Of a stretch of DNA of 13,657 nucleotides, positions 1 to 7,635 are shown in pieces. The translations under genes and the position numbers were made by a program. Numbering within the stretch: position 1 is the first letter of the stretch; every line of letters begins with the position of its first letter. This stretch comes from Campylobacteraceae bacterium (GTDB lineage Bacteria; Campylobacterota; Campylobacteria; Campylobacterales; Sulfurospirillaceae). The DNA lies in NCBI GenBank assembly GCA_027011025.1, contig JALVAU010000029.1, positions 1 to 13,657 of the forward strand. The letters run 5' to 3'. The notes below the pieces were generated by a model. That model did not search any database. It was not told where the DNA came from and saw only the letters and a program-made list of their open reading frames with translations.

Positions 1-9
1 CTTTGAAAG

Positions 10-24
10 TCCCTATTTAAGGGA
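10..24 (-). other. Small hairpin just 3' of tRNA-Leu
   Basis: A 5-bp perfect inverted repeat (TCCCT/AGGGA, loop 5 nt) begins at the base next to the CCA end of tRNA-Leu. In the direction of transcription it is followed by CTTTC rather than a clean U-run. It could be a weak terminator or a processing structure at the end of the tRNA operon. The window edge cuts off what follows, so the call is tentative. Confidence 0.25.
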
Positions 25-109
25 TGGTGCGGATGAGAAGACTCGAACTTCCACGCCGTGAAGCACCAGATCCTAAGTCTGGCGTGTCTACCAATTTCAC
101 CACATCCGC
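25..109 (-). tRNA. tRNA-Leu (anticodon UAG)
   Basis: Reading the minus strand, the 7-bp acceptor stem GCGGATG/CATCCGC is followed by discriminator A and an encoded CCA (25-27). The anticodon stem CCAGA/TCTGG encloses the loop CTTAGGA, with anticodon TAG at plus-strand positions 73-75. The long variable arm (class II) and the TTCGAGT T-loop are as expected for tRNA-Leu; length is 85 nt. It is the last gene of the five-tRNA cluster and is set apart from tRNA-Arg by a 94-nt spacer. Confidence 0.97.
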
Positions 110-124
110 ACAACAATGATAAGA

Positions 125-155
125 CTAAAATCTCGACTTTAAGTCGAAGCTTTAG
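125..155 (-). other. Hairpin in the Arg-Leu tRNA spacer (distal)
   Basis: A symmetric two-part stem: outer CTAAA/TTTAG and inner TCGAC/GTCGA, separated by a 3x3 internal loop, with a 5-nt apical loop. It lies 15 bases from the mature 5' end of tRNA-Leu. No U-run follows it, so it is not a standard terminator. It may guide processing of the precursor or attenuate read-through into tRNA-Leu; the role is inferred from position only. Confidence 0.4.
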
Positions 156-166
156 TGACTGAAAAC

Positions 167-187
167 CTGATGAACTTTGTTCATTAG
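167..187 (-). other. Hairpin in the Arg-Leu tRNA spacer (proximal)
   Basis: The arms ATGAAC/GTTCAT (170-175 and 179-184) are perfect around a 3-nt loop and extend to 9 positions with one mismatch or wobble. It is the first of two stem-loops met after tRNA-Arg(UCU) in the transcript. No U-run follows directly. Function unknown. Confidence 0.35.
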
Positions 188-203
188 ATTTGAGACAGTT
201 AAA

Positions 204-280
<77 letters not shown>

Positions 281-298
281 ATCTATCTCGGTTTAAGG

Positions 299-375
299 TG
301 GTGCGCCCGACAGGAGTCGAACCTACAACCTACGGATCCGAAGTCCGTTGCTCTATCCAATTGAGCTACGAGCGC
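299..375 (-). tRNA. tRNA-Arg (anticodon UCG)
   Basis: Minus strand: acceptor GCGCTCG pairs with CGGGCGC, then discriminator A and an encoded CCA (299-301). The anticodon stem ACGGA/TCCGT encloses CTTCGGA, giving anticodon TCG (plus positions 339-341), which reads CGA and CGG. Its D-arm is nearly the same as that of the adjacent tRNA-Arg(UCU). Length 77 nt; third in the transcript order Pro-His-Arg-Arg-Leu. Confidence 0.97.
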
Positions 376-393
376 AATACTCGCCAAAGACAA

Positions 394-470
394 TGGGGTG
401 AATGATGGGATTCGAACCCACGGCCCTCGGAACCACAACCCGATGCTCTAACCAACTGAGCTACACTCAC
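394..470 (-). tRNA. tRNA-His (anticodon GUG)
   Basis: Minus strand: acceptor GTGAGTG pairs with CATTCAC. Discriminator C73 faces a genomically encoded G at position -1 (plus position 471), the G-1:C73 hallmark of tRNA-His. CCA is encoded at 394-396. The anticodon stem TCGGG/TCCGA has one G-U pair and holds TTGTGGT with anticodon GTG. The canonical T-loop TTCGAAT is present. Including G-1, the RNA spans 394-471. Confidence 0.97.
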
Positions 471-486
471 CAGATTTATCAAAAAA

Positions 487-564
487 TGGTCGGGGCGAAA
501 GGATTCGAACCTTCGACCCCCTGGTCCCAAACCAGGTGCGCTAACCAGACTGCGCTACGCCCCG
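487..564 (-). tRNA. tRNA-Pro (anticodon UGG)
   Basis: Minus strand: acceptor CGGGGCG/CGCCCCG with the C1:G72 pair and A73 typical of bacterial tRNA-Pro, and an encoded CCA (487-489). The anticodon stem CCTGG/CCAGG encloses TTTGGGA, giving anticodon TGG. It is the first tRNA downstream of the cluster promoter, with a leader of about 30 nt carrying a weak 7-bp AT-rich inverted repeat (568-574 and 586-592). Only 15-16 nt separate it from tRNA-His. Confidence 0.97.
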
Positions 565-601
565 AATAAAATACAATAATAAACCGTATTTTAAGGGTGA
601 A

Positions 602-630
602 ATTCTACACAAATTTTACTTATTTGTCAA
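602..630 (-). promoter_or_regulatory. Sigma-70 promoter of the tRNA cluster
   Basis: On the minus strand a perfect -35 TTGACA (630-625) is followed by a 17-nt spacer and the -10 box TAGAAT (607-602). Transcription would start near position 595, about 30 nt before tRNA-Pro. The bases after the -10 (TTCACCC) are comparatively GC-rich for this region, a feature often seen in stringently controlled stable-RNA promoters; that regulation is inferred. The -35 lies only 7 bases past the purN stop codon. Confidence 0.85.
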
Positions 631-637
631 GGAAATA

Positions 638-1216
638 TCAATTTTTCAACAATATTTCTTGAACAACTTTTGGAAGCAGTTCGTATTCAAGTTTATGAAT
701 CTCCATTTCATATTGCTCTAAAGACATATTCTTTTGTTTTTCAAAACACTTTTGCGCTATTATAGCGCCTCCATCTAACTCTTCATTTACATAATGAACT
801 GTTATACCGCCAATTTTCATTTCAGAGACATAACTATCTTCAATAGCATGCCCTCCTTTAAAGAGTGGTAAGAGTGATGGATGTAGATTAATAGCATCTA
901 TGTTTTTTGTAAAAATAGGTGTCAAAAATCTCATAAACCCTGCTAAAACAGTTAGTTGTGCCCCACTTTTTTTAATCTCATCTACCAATTTAGCATCAAA
1001 CTCTTCTCTGCTCTTAAAATTTTTATGGTTTATTACCGAAGGTTCTATATTGTATTTTCTAGATTTATCAATACCTTCAGCATCTGGGTTATTACATATT
1101 GTTTTTACAACTTCAATCTTGAAATCTCCAAACTCTCTTTTGTGAAGTTTTTTGAGTAAATTTTCCAAATTTGTACCGCTACCACTAAAAAGTATAGCTA
1201 TCTTTTTTATAAGCAC
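638..1216 (-). CDS. purN: Phosphoribosylglycinamide formyltransferase PurN
   Basis: Cytosolic enzyme of de novo purine synthesis that transfers a formyl group from 10-formyltetrahydrofolate to GAR, giving FGAR. Counted from the GTG start, the glycine-rich loop SGSGTNL is at residues 11-17. The signature around NLHPSLLP carries the family's catalytic Asn110 and His112, and ELDGG supplies the catalytic Asp148. The protein is 192 residues, slightly shorter than E. coli PurN (about 212), with no missing core motif. I chose the GTG at 1216 because AAGGAG lies 5 nt upstream; an in-frame TTG at 1231 would add MQGDK but falls before that Shine-Dalgarno sequence. The gene overlaps the end of nnr by 10 nt, so it is probably translationally coupled as the last gene of the seven-gene operon. 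No terminator is visible before the tRNA promoter. Confidence 0.93.
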   Translation of the reverse strand: MLIKKIAILFSGSGTNLENLLKKLHKREFGDFKIEVVKTICNNPDAEGIDKSRKYNIEPSVINHKNFKSREEFDAKLVDEIKKSGAQLTVLAGFMRFLTPIFTKNIDAINLHPSLLPLFKGGHAIEDSYVSEMKIGGITVHYVNEELDGGAIIAQKCFEKQKNMSLEQYEMEIHKLEYELLPKVVQEILLKN

Positions 1217-2592
1217 TTTATCTCCTTGCAAATATCCATAGGATTCAGGGCATAGTTATTGTATTTTACTCTGTTTGATGCAATACTATGAGCCAATACC
1301 GCAGTAATAGTAGCATCTTTACCACTATACCCCTGAGCCAAGAGAGAGCCTATCATCCCACTTAGCACATCGCCACTTCCGCCTTTTGAGAGGATATTTG
1401 TACCCTCCGTGCTTATATATATTTGCTTTTTGTTTGCTATGATAGTATTTGCACCCTTTAAAGCCAGTGTGACATCAGGAAAGTGATCCATAAAAATTCT
1501 GACATATTTAAATCTATTGAGTTGTATATCTTTTGCTTCTGCTTTTGCCAAACCACATATGCCAAGTAAAGATGCAAACTCTTTTGGGTGGGGTGTCAAT
1601 ACTACATCTTTTCTCTCTTTTAGCAATCTAGGTAAATTTGTATCATAAAAAATATCAGCATCTATGACTAGAGGATAATTACCTGCACTCAAAATCTCAA
1701 AATCCACTCTCACATCTCCAAGCCCCATGCCAATAACTACTGATGTAGTGTTTTTTGGAATACTCTTTGAGTACATGAGATACGGAGGAACAAAAAAAGA
1801 GTCTCTAGTCTTGATTGTAACCAATCCAGAGCCAAAGTTTAGTGCAGAAGTTCCTGCCAAAACAGCAGCACCGCTCTTATCTCCTGCAACTATACATGTG
1901 TGCCCAAAAGAGCCTTTGTTTGTATTTTTTTTATCTCTAAAGGGCAAATTCATATCCTCTTTTTCAAGAAGATAAATATCGCTCTCTTCTTCATATATAT
2001 CTCTGGATACTCCAAGGTTTGCAACCTCTATATCTCCTATAAAATCTTTTGCAAAATCCTCAAACATGGAGAGTTTAAATGCGCCCATACTTATACTGAT
2101 ATCCGCCCTAAACACCTCGTCTGAAATAAAACTATTGCCAATACCACTCGGGATATCGCAGGAGATCTTTATAGCTTCTTGAGCATTTATATATTTTATT
2201 ATTTTACACGATTTCTCATCTAATTTTTTACTCAATCCTGACCCAAACAGAGCATCAATATATACCTGTGCCCCTCCTACCAAATCATCAATTTGACCAC
2301 CAACCAACTCATATCTTTTTAGTTGTAATCTTGCCATTTTAGATTTTGCGCCATAGGGCAGAACTATACTCACCTTATACTCTTTATGTAAAATCCTAGC
2401 ACAAGCTATCCCGTCTCCTCCGTTATTTCCCGGCCCACACAAAAATACGATTGCGCTTCTTTTTTTTACTCTTTTTCTAATACTTTGAGCCAAGTACTCT
2501 GCGGCATGCTCCATCAATATATCTTCACTCAGTGCAAACTTTTCATAACACTTTTGATCTAAACTCTGTACCTCTTCAAATATTTTTTGCAT
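1207..2592 (-). CDS. nnr: Bifunctional NAD(P)HX epimerase / ADP-dependent dehydratase
   Basis: Metabolite-repair enzyme that restores hydrated NADH and NADPH. The N-terminal YjeF_N epimerase half (about residues 1-210) shows GPGNNGGDG at 53-61, DALFGSG at 113-119 and the catalytic-region motif CDIPSG at 145-150. The C-terminal ribokinase-like dehydratase half (about 225-461) shows GSFGHTCIVAG (227-237), VVLTPHPKE (330-338) and the nucleotide-binding GGSGDVLSG (404-412) with the expected Asp408. At 461 residues it is somewhat short of the usual bifunctional length of around 500, but both halves look complete. The ATG overlaps the comM stop as TAATG, with AGGAAA a few bases upstream. Downstream it overlaps purN by 10 nt. 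Its place in a protein-maturation operon suggests housekeeping expression. Confidence 0.93.
   Translation of the reverse strand: MQKIFEEVQSLDQKCYEKFALSEDILMEHAAEYLAQSIRKRVKKRSAIVFLCGPGNNGGDGIACARILHKEYKVSIVLPYGAKSKMARLQLKRYELVGGQIDDLVGGAQVYIDALFGSGLSKKLDEKSCKIIKYINAQEAIKISCDIPSGIGNSFISDEVFRADISISMGAFKLSMFEDFAKDFIGDIEVANLGVSRDIYEEESDIYLLEKEDMNLPFRDKKNTNKGSFGHTCIVAGDKSGAAVLAGTSALNFGSGLVTIKTRDSFFVPPYLMYSKSIPKNTTSVVIGMGLGDVRVDFEILSAGNYPLVIDADIFYDTNLPRLLKERKDVVLTPHPKEFASLLGICGLAKAEAKDIQLNRFKYVRIFMDHFPDVTLALKGANTIIANKKQIYISTEGTNILSKGGSGDVLSGMIGSLLAQGYSGKDATITAVLAHSIASNRVKYNNYALNPMDICKEIKCL
1222..1227 (-). promoter_or_regulatory. Shine-Dalgarno sequence of purN
   Basis: AAGGAG on the minus strand lies inside the 3' end of nnr and 5 nt before GTG 1216. 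It decides the purN start in favour of GTG over the more upstream TTG at 1231. Confidence 0.7.
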
Positions 2593-4118
2593 TATCTTTT
2601 CCTATAGTTTAAAGCTTCAAGCAAGTGTTTTTTCTCTATATTTTGCTTCTCTTCCATATCCGCTATAGTCCTTGAAATTTTAAGCACCTTGCTTACGCTT
2701 CGTTGATTTAATCCATACCTATTGATAGCAATATCAAGAATACCTTGTGCCTCATCATCCAATATACAATACCTACTTATATCTTGTTCGCTTAGATTTG
2801 CGTTTAGCTCCGTTTGCCCTCTTTTTTTCTGAAAAACAAAAGTCTTAAGGACAATCTTAAACATATCCTTAGAGCTAGCGGTTTCTGTTTTAGAAAAATC
2901 CTCATCTACGAGTATGTATAGATCTATCCTATCTAAAATAGGATCTGAAATTCTAGACTTATATCTTGCAACTTCTAAATCTGAACATCTGCACTCTCTG
3001 ACTTTGCTAAAAAGATTGCCACAGGGACAAGGGTTTTGGGCTGCCGCAAACAAAAATTTTGTATCATACTCTATCTTTGTATTTACCCTAGAGATCAACA
3101 CTTTATGGTTCTCCAAAGGCTCTCTAAGGCTCTCTAAAATCTGCTTTGAAAAGTGAGGAAGCTCATCAAAAAAAAGTATGCCATTGTGTGCTAGAGCAGC
3201 TTCTCCTGCCATAGCTCTTGAACTTCCACCACCAAATATACTTGGTTTGCTACTGCTGTGGTGTGGTGCTCTAAATGCTCTTTTTGCACTAAGATTTTCA
3301 TCTTCTTGATTTATAGATTTATATGCTTGAGACTCTAAAACCTCTTCTATCCTGACAGGCGGAAGTATATATCTAAGCCTTTTTATACTCATGCTCTTGC
3401 CACAACCCGGACTTCCCTCAAGCAGAATATTGTGCATACCGGCCGCACTGATACACATAGCTCTTTTTAAAAACTTGTGTCCTTTTACATCCTTAAAATC
3501 GAGAGGAAAATCAGTATCATAAAAGTACTCTTTTCCATCAATATTGATTTTCTCATCAAAAAACTCTTTTACTTGGATATGTTTATATGGCAACTCATAT
3601 CTCTTCTCTTTAAAAAACTCTATAGCTTCGCTCAAAGTAGATACACCGTATATCTTTATGCCTTTTATTTGTGAAGCTTTTTCAACCATCTCTTGTGGCA
3701 ATATAACACTTATATTTTTGCATACTCTAGCAAGTGATAAAAGTATAGGAAATATAGCTGAAGTTGCTTTTACTCTGCCATCAAGCCCCAGCTCTCCAAA
3801 TATAAAGAATCCTCTACATGTAAAGCTAGTTTTCTGAAATGCTATCAACAGAGCTATAACCAAATCAAAATGTCCACCCTCTTTTTTTATATCACTTGGT
3901 GAGAGGCTTATAGTAATCTTTTGTGAAGGAAACTTAAATCCGATAGAAAGCAGTGCTGATTTTATCCTGTCTTTTGACTCTTGTATGCTTTGATTTGCCA
4001 TACCGACTATAGAGAAACCGGGTAATGCTCTTATAAAAGTTGATTCTACGGTAATTTTTTTTGCTATATTAAAGTCTAGTGTGGCACAAAATGCTTCTTT
4101 AACTTTTTTATTAGGCAC
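2592..4118 (-). CDS. comM: ComM/YifB family Mg-chelatase-like AAA+ ATPase
   Basis: Member of the YifB/ComM family. In naturally transformable bacteria ComM is a hexameric helicase that promotes branch migration when incoming DNA is integrated. Counted from the upstream GTG at 4151, an N-terminal ChlI-like domain (about residues 20-180, with LPGFSIVG and ISLSPSD) precedes the AAA+ core: Walker A GSPGCGKS (246-253), RAPHHSSSK (294-302), Walker B GILFFDE (324-330), a Cys motif NPCPCG plus CRC (374-389) that could bind zinc, and DPILDRIDL (403-411) in the sensor/arginine-finger region. I prefer the GTG at 4118, two bases after the def stop and 9 nt past AGG, because it gives the family's usual N-terminus (508 residues). 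The GTG at 4151 would overlap def by 31 nt and has a weaker ribosome site. Whether this organism is transformable cannot be told from here. Confidence 0.9.
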   Translation of the reverse strand: MPNKKVKEAFCATLDFNIAKKITVESTFIRALPGFSIVGMANQSIQESKDRIKSALLSIGFKFPSQKITISLSPSDIKKEGGHFDLVIALLIAFQKTSFTCRGFFIFGELGLDGRVKATSAIFPILLSLARVCKNISVILPQEMVEKASQIKGIKIYGVSTLSEAIEFFKEKRYELPYKHIQVKEFFDEKINIDGKEYFYDTDFPLDFKDVKGHKFLKRAMCISAAGMHNILLEGSPGCGKSMSIKRLRYILPPVRIEEVLESQAYKSINQEDENLSAKRAFRAPHHSSSKPSIFGGGSSRAMAGEAALAHNGILFFDELPHFSKQILESLREPLENHKVLISRVNTKIEYDTKFLFAAAQNPCPCGNLFSKVRECRCSDLEVARYKSRISDPILDRIDLYILVDEDFSKTETASSKDMFKIVLKTFVFQKKRGQTELNANLSEQDISRYCILDDEAQGILDIAINRYGLNQRSVSKVLKISRTIADMEEKQNIEKKHLLEALNYRKR

Positions 4119-4120
4119 TA

Positions 4121-4636
4121 TTATTTGCCTGCTTTGAGTCTCTTTTTCCACTCTTTTTCAAATTTTTTTCGTTTTAAGTATGAGAGTTTTTCTATAAACA
4201 GATGTCCTTTTAAGTGATCTATCTCGTGTTGCATAGCTATAGCCAACAAGCCCTCCAGGTCTCTCACTATTTTTTTACCAAATCTATCGAAATATTCAAC
4301 ATTTATCTGTTTGGCTCTTTTTATGTCATCATAGTAACCCGGAACACTCAAGCAACCCTCTTGATATACTTCGCTGCCTTCTGAGTGGTTTATTTTGGGA
4401 TTTATCACCTCAAGCAGATCTTCTTTGCTCTGTTTACCCTCTTCATCTGCTAGATTAATGAGTAAAATATTTTTATCTATACCGATCTGTATAGCAGCTA
4501 ATCCTATCCCTTCTTTTGCGATCATGGTTTCATACATATCATCTAAAAGAGAGTGTAGTTCTGCATCAAATTTTACAACATCTTTGGATACTTTTCTAAG
4601 CCTATTATCTGGATATACAACTATATCTCTAATCAT
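4121..4636 (-). CDS. def: Peptide deformylase
   Basis: Metalloenzyme that removes the formyl group from the initiator methionine as nascent chains leave the ribosome. All three family motifs are present: GIGLAAIQ (43-50), EGCLSVP (93-99, metal ligand Cys95) and QHEIDH (136-141, metal ligands His137 and His141, catalytic Glu138). At 171 residues it has the usual bacterial length, with a lysine-rich C-terminal tail (about 155-171). The ATG start is 3 nt after the stop of the GGDEF gene; a GGAGG 12 nt upstream lies inside that gene's last codons, so translation is probably coupled. Its position in a tig-clpP-def operon fits the shared job of handling newly made protein. Confidence 0.97.
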   Translation of the reverse strand: MIRDIVVYPDNRLRKVSKDVVKFDAELHSLLDDMYETMIAKEGIGLAAIQIGIDKNILLINLADEEGKQSKEDLLEVINPKINHSEGSEVYQEGCLSVPGYYDDIKRAKQINVEYFDRFGKKIVRDLEGLLAIAMQHEIDHLKGHLFIEKLSYLKRKKFEKEWKKRLKAGK

Positions 4637-4639
4637 TTC

Positions 4640-5695
4640 TCAATCAGTCCTCCCATCAAATTCCCCTACAAGATAAAGATCTCCATCCTTTCCTGTTTTA
4701 GGTAGTACATCTAGAGCAGCTACAACAATCTCTTCTGTGTTGTGTTTTGCATCTATTGGCATTATTCCAAGCTCAATATCCATCTCCACTTCCATCTCTC
4801 CAATAAAAAAACTTGTTCCATAGATAAGTTCTGCTATTCTATCAGAGGCTTTTTTTGCACTATCTAGATCGGTATGTCTCATTAAAACTGCAAAGATACC
4901 GCCACCATAATGAGCAACCGTATCACTCCTTCTTGATGTTTTCATCAATAGTTTAGCTATATTTCTTCTTAGCGCTTCTCTCTCTTTTACTGTGACCATC
5001 CTATCTAGAACCCTATCTTTTATTTTAATTAGAACAATTGAACTTTTATGGCCATATAGCTTTATGGCATCTAACTCTTTTTCTAGAGTATATAAAAAAT
5101 ATTTTTTATTATATACAGAATATTTTGAGTCAAATATAGCTTTATCCTCAACATTTTTTAGTATATCAACAGTTTTTGAGTAGTGTTCTTTTAAGGTATT
5201 CATCTGTCTTTGAGTTAAAAGTGTTAATTTTTCTATATCATCATTTAGCTTTCCAAGAGTATTGTCTATAGAGAGTTGGCTAGAGTTAGATTTGAGTTCA
5301 TCACTTCTCTTTTTAAAAATCTTTTTCATTATATTTAGATTTTTATAGATTGTCGATACAACCTTCACTATCTCCTTTACTTGCATAAAGCCCTCTTTGA
5401 TCTCTTTCTCAAGTTTGGCTCTATATTCATCAGCATCTATTTGATCATCATCGAGATACTCTTTAATTCTTTTTTTAAATTTTATTGGTTTGCTTTCAAG
5501 AAGTTTTTCAAAATATACTTGAAAATTACTAGGCGTTGAGGGAACACCCTCATTTGCCATAGACTTTAGTACCTGTGAAGAAAATTTTTCCAACTCTTCA
5601 TTAGAGTTTTGAATGGTATTTGTATTTGCACTAGACCCTTGCTTCTTCTTGGATTCAGATCCACCTTTTAATTTGTCTTTGCTTAGACGAACCAT
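4640..5695 (-). CDS. Degenerate GGDEF-domain protein, probably not a diguanylate cyclase
   Basis: A soluble 351-residue protein without signal peptide or membrane segment. Residues 1-35 are polar and low-complexity (KKKQGSS, then Asn/Thr-rich). Residues about 35-185 are charged and largely helical, possibly coiled coil (for example 150-185). A GGDEF-like fold covers about 186-345: YNKKYF at 195-200 corresponds to the usual LYNRRYF, and RRSD (255-258) sits just before the signature. The signature itself reads GGGIF (264-268) instead of GGDEF, and the usual metal-binding DxD-type segment reads KIK (224-226). Both catalytic sites therefore appear lost, and a role as a c-di-GMP sensor or protein scaffold is likelier than synthesis. 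It sits between clpP (16-nt gap) and def (3-nt gap), has a good ribosome site (AGGGGG), and is probably co-expressed with them. Function unknown. Confidence 0.85.
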   Translation of the reverse strand: MVRLSKDKLKGGSESKKKQGSSANTNTIQNSNEELEKFSSQVLKSMANEGVPSTPSNFQVYFEKLLESKPIKFKKRIKEYLDDDQIDADEYRAKLEKEIKEGFMQVKEIVKVVSTIYKNLNIMKKIFKKRSDELKSNSSQLSIDNTLGKLNDDIEKLTLLTQRQMNTLKEHYSKTVDILKNVEDKAIFDSKYSVYNKKYFLYTLEKELDAIKLYGHKSSIVLIKIKDRVLDRMVTVKEREALRRNIAKLLMKTSRRSDTVAHYGGGIFAVLMRHTDLDSAKKASDRIAELIYGTSFFIGEMEVEMDIELGIMPIDAKHNTEEIVVAALDVLPKTGKDGDLYLVGEFDGRTD

Positions 5696-5711
5696 TCAAA
5701 ACCCCCTAATC

Positions 5712-6299
5712 TTACTTAAAGCTTTTTTCCAAAACTTTATCTATCAACCCATACTCGACCGACTCTTTTGCACTCATAAAAAAGTCTCTTTCTGTATCTT
5801 TAGCTATTTTTTGAACTTTTTGGTTACAATTTTTAGCCAATATACCATTTAACACCTCTTTTAGGCGTAAAATCTCTTTTGCTTGTATCTCTATATCTGT
5901 TGCTTGACCTTGTGCACCACCCAATGGCTGATGTATCATAATTCTAGAGTTTGGCAAAGCATATCTCTTACCTTTTGTACCGCAACTCAGGAGAAATGCT
6001 CCCATTGAAGCAGCCTGACCTATACATATAGTACTAATATCCGGTCTTATATAGTTCATAGTATCATATATACTAAATCCACTTGTTATGACACCTCCGG
6101 GAGAATTTATATATAGATATATATCTTTTTCAGGATCTTCTGCTTCTAAAAATAGAAGTTGCGCCACGATTGATGATGCAACAGCATCATTAATTTCCCC
6201 GCTTAGCATGATAATTCTATCTTTTAATAACCTTGAATATATATCATAACTTCTTTCACCTCTGCCTGTTTTTTCTACTACTACTGGAACATAACTCAT
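5712..6299 (-). CDS. clpP: ATP-dependent Clp protease proteolytic subunit ClpP
   Basis: Serine peptidase that forms the double-heptamer chamber of ClpXP and ClpAP and degrades unfolded or tagged proteins in the cytosol. The catalytic triad is visible: Ser98 in GQAASMGAF (94-102), His123 in MIHQPLGG (121-128) and Asp172 in DTERDFFMS (168-176). The oxyanion-region motif INSPGG is at 64-69. Length 195 residues is typical. Its ATG overlaps the tig stop as TAATG, so the two are translationally coupled, matching the common bacterial tig-clpP pairing. No clpX follows here; the next gene is the degenerate GGDEF protein 16 nt downstream. Confidence 0.98.
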   Translation of the reverse strand: MSYVPVVVEKTGRGERSYDIYSRLLKDRIIMLSGEINDAVASSIVAQLLFLEAEDPEKDIYLYINSPGGVITSGFSIYDTMNYIRPDISTICIGQAASMGAFLLSCGTKGKRYALPNSRIMIHQPLGGAQGQATDIEIQAKEILRLKEVLNGILAKNCNQKVQKIAKDTERDFFMSAKESVEYGLIDKVLEKSFK

Positions 6300-7621
6300 T
6301 ACTTTTCTTCAGCTTCTTTTTCTTCTATTTCATCTTTTGTGAAAATTTTAGTAAAAAGCCTGTCTTCAACTATCGACATCTTGACGGCAGGAAGCACACC
6401 TTGTTTTTCATAATATTCATAATACTGCTTTGGATCTTGACCTTGTTGCATAGCCTCAAAATAGATCATTTGCATCACTTCTTGATCATCAACTTTTATC
6501 TCTTCAGCCTTTGCTAATTCATCCACCAAGAAAGTTAATTTTACACTGCTCTTAGCTTCATCAGCAAACTCTGCCCTCTTCTCCTCTATTTTCTCAGGAT
6601 TTTGGGAATACTCTTTTATTTCATCTTCGCTCATTTTTGAAAATATATTTCTAACCTGCAAATCAATTTCCTGATCTACAATACTTTGAGGAATGGCAAA
6701 TTCAATCTCCTTTAGTAGTGCATCAACATATTTTGGTTTTACCTCTTCGGTAAATAATTTTGATAATTTTTCATTTTTTAGCTGTTTTTTGACTTCTGTT
6801 TCTAGCTTCTCTACTGTCGGCTCTTCAACGCCTGGAAGTAGTTTTTTCAAAGCATCTGCATCAGGAGTCGTGTCTATATCTTTTGCTTGTATCTCATGTA
6901 GTGTTACCTTAAATAGAGCATCTTTTCCGGCTAAGTCTTTACTATTGTAATCTTCGGGAAAGACAACCTTAATATCTCTGTTTTCACCCGCCTTAAGACC
7001 AATCAAGCCTGCTTCAAAACCAGGGATAAAAGAACCACTACCAATTTCAAGCTGATACTCTTGTGCCTTACCGCCCTCAAAAGGAACACCGTCTATAAAC
7101 CCTTCAAAATCTATCAGAGCAAAATCACCATCTTCAAGTCCTCTATTCTCCTCTATTTTTTTCAAAGGAGCAACAGCTTTTAGCATTTGGGCAACTCTTT
7201 CGTCAACATCTTTTTTCATGATTCTTGGCATCTTGTACTCAGGAACTAAATCTTTATATCCATCTATATTTATAGTTGGTCTAAAAGATACTTTAATCTC
7301 TACATCTATGCCATCATCACTTTTATCAAATTTTGATATGGTAGGCTCTCCTACCATCATATCTGCCGTTGCATCCAACTCTTTTAGTGAAAGCTCAAAA
7401 AGCTCTTTCAAAGCCTCTTGTTCTGCATCTTGTTTTATCTGCTCACCATGTCTAGCTTTAACTACATGTACAGGAACTTTTCCTTTTCTAAAACCATCAA
7501 CCTGCATATTTTTAGCAGCCTCTGCCGCGATTTTATCCTCTTTTTTTTCTAGCATTTCTGCAGGTATCTTTGCATCTACAACTGCATTTGCATCATCAAC
7601 TTTTTTAGCATTAATCTGCAT
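6299..7621 (-). CDS. tig: Trigger factor, ribosome-associated chaperone
   Basis: Binds near the ribosome exit tunnel and shields nascent chains; its middle domain is an FKBP-type prolyl isomerase. The ribosome-docking signature GFRKGKVP is at residues 43-50 of the N-terminal domain. The FKBP-like domain spans about 162-245 ([29 protein letters not shown]). The remaining helical C-terminal domain carries the chaperone arms and ends in an acidic Glu-rich tail. Length 440 residues is usual. The ATG has AAGGA about 8 nt upstream. It is the first gene of the minus-strand operon; its promoter must lie in the 182-nt region shared with folE, but I see no clear -35/-10 pair on that strand. Confidence 0.98.
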   Translation of the reverse strand: MQINAKKVDDANAVVDAKIPAEMLEKKEDKIAAEAAKNMQVDGFRKGKVPVHVVKARHGEQIKQDAEQEALKELFELSLKELDATADMMVGEPTISKFDKSDDGIDVEIKVSFRPTINIDGYKDLVPEYKMPRIMKKDVDERVAQMLKAVAPLKKIEENRGLEDGDFALIDFEGFIDGVPFEGGKAQEYQLEIGSGSFIPGFEAGLIGLKAGENRDIKVVFPEDYNSKDLAGKDALFKVTLHEIQAKDIDTTPDADALKKLLPGVEEPTVEKLETEVKKQLKNEKLSKLFTEEVKPKYVDALLKEIEFAIPQSIVDQEIDLQVRNIFSKMSEDEIKEYSQNPEKIEEKRAEFADEAKSSVKLTFLVDELAKAEEIKVDDQEVMQMIYFEAMQQGQDPKQYYEYYEKQGVLPAVKMSIVEDRLFTKIFTKDEIEEKEAEEK

Positions 7622-7635
7622 ACATCTTCCTTTTT

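Noticed and set aside
110..130. Separate promoter for tRNA-Leu (TATCAT as a -10 on the minus strand)
   Set aside because: No acceptable -35 at 16-18 nt, and the start would fall almost on the mature 5' end of the tRNA, leaving no leader.
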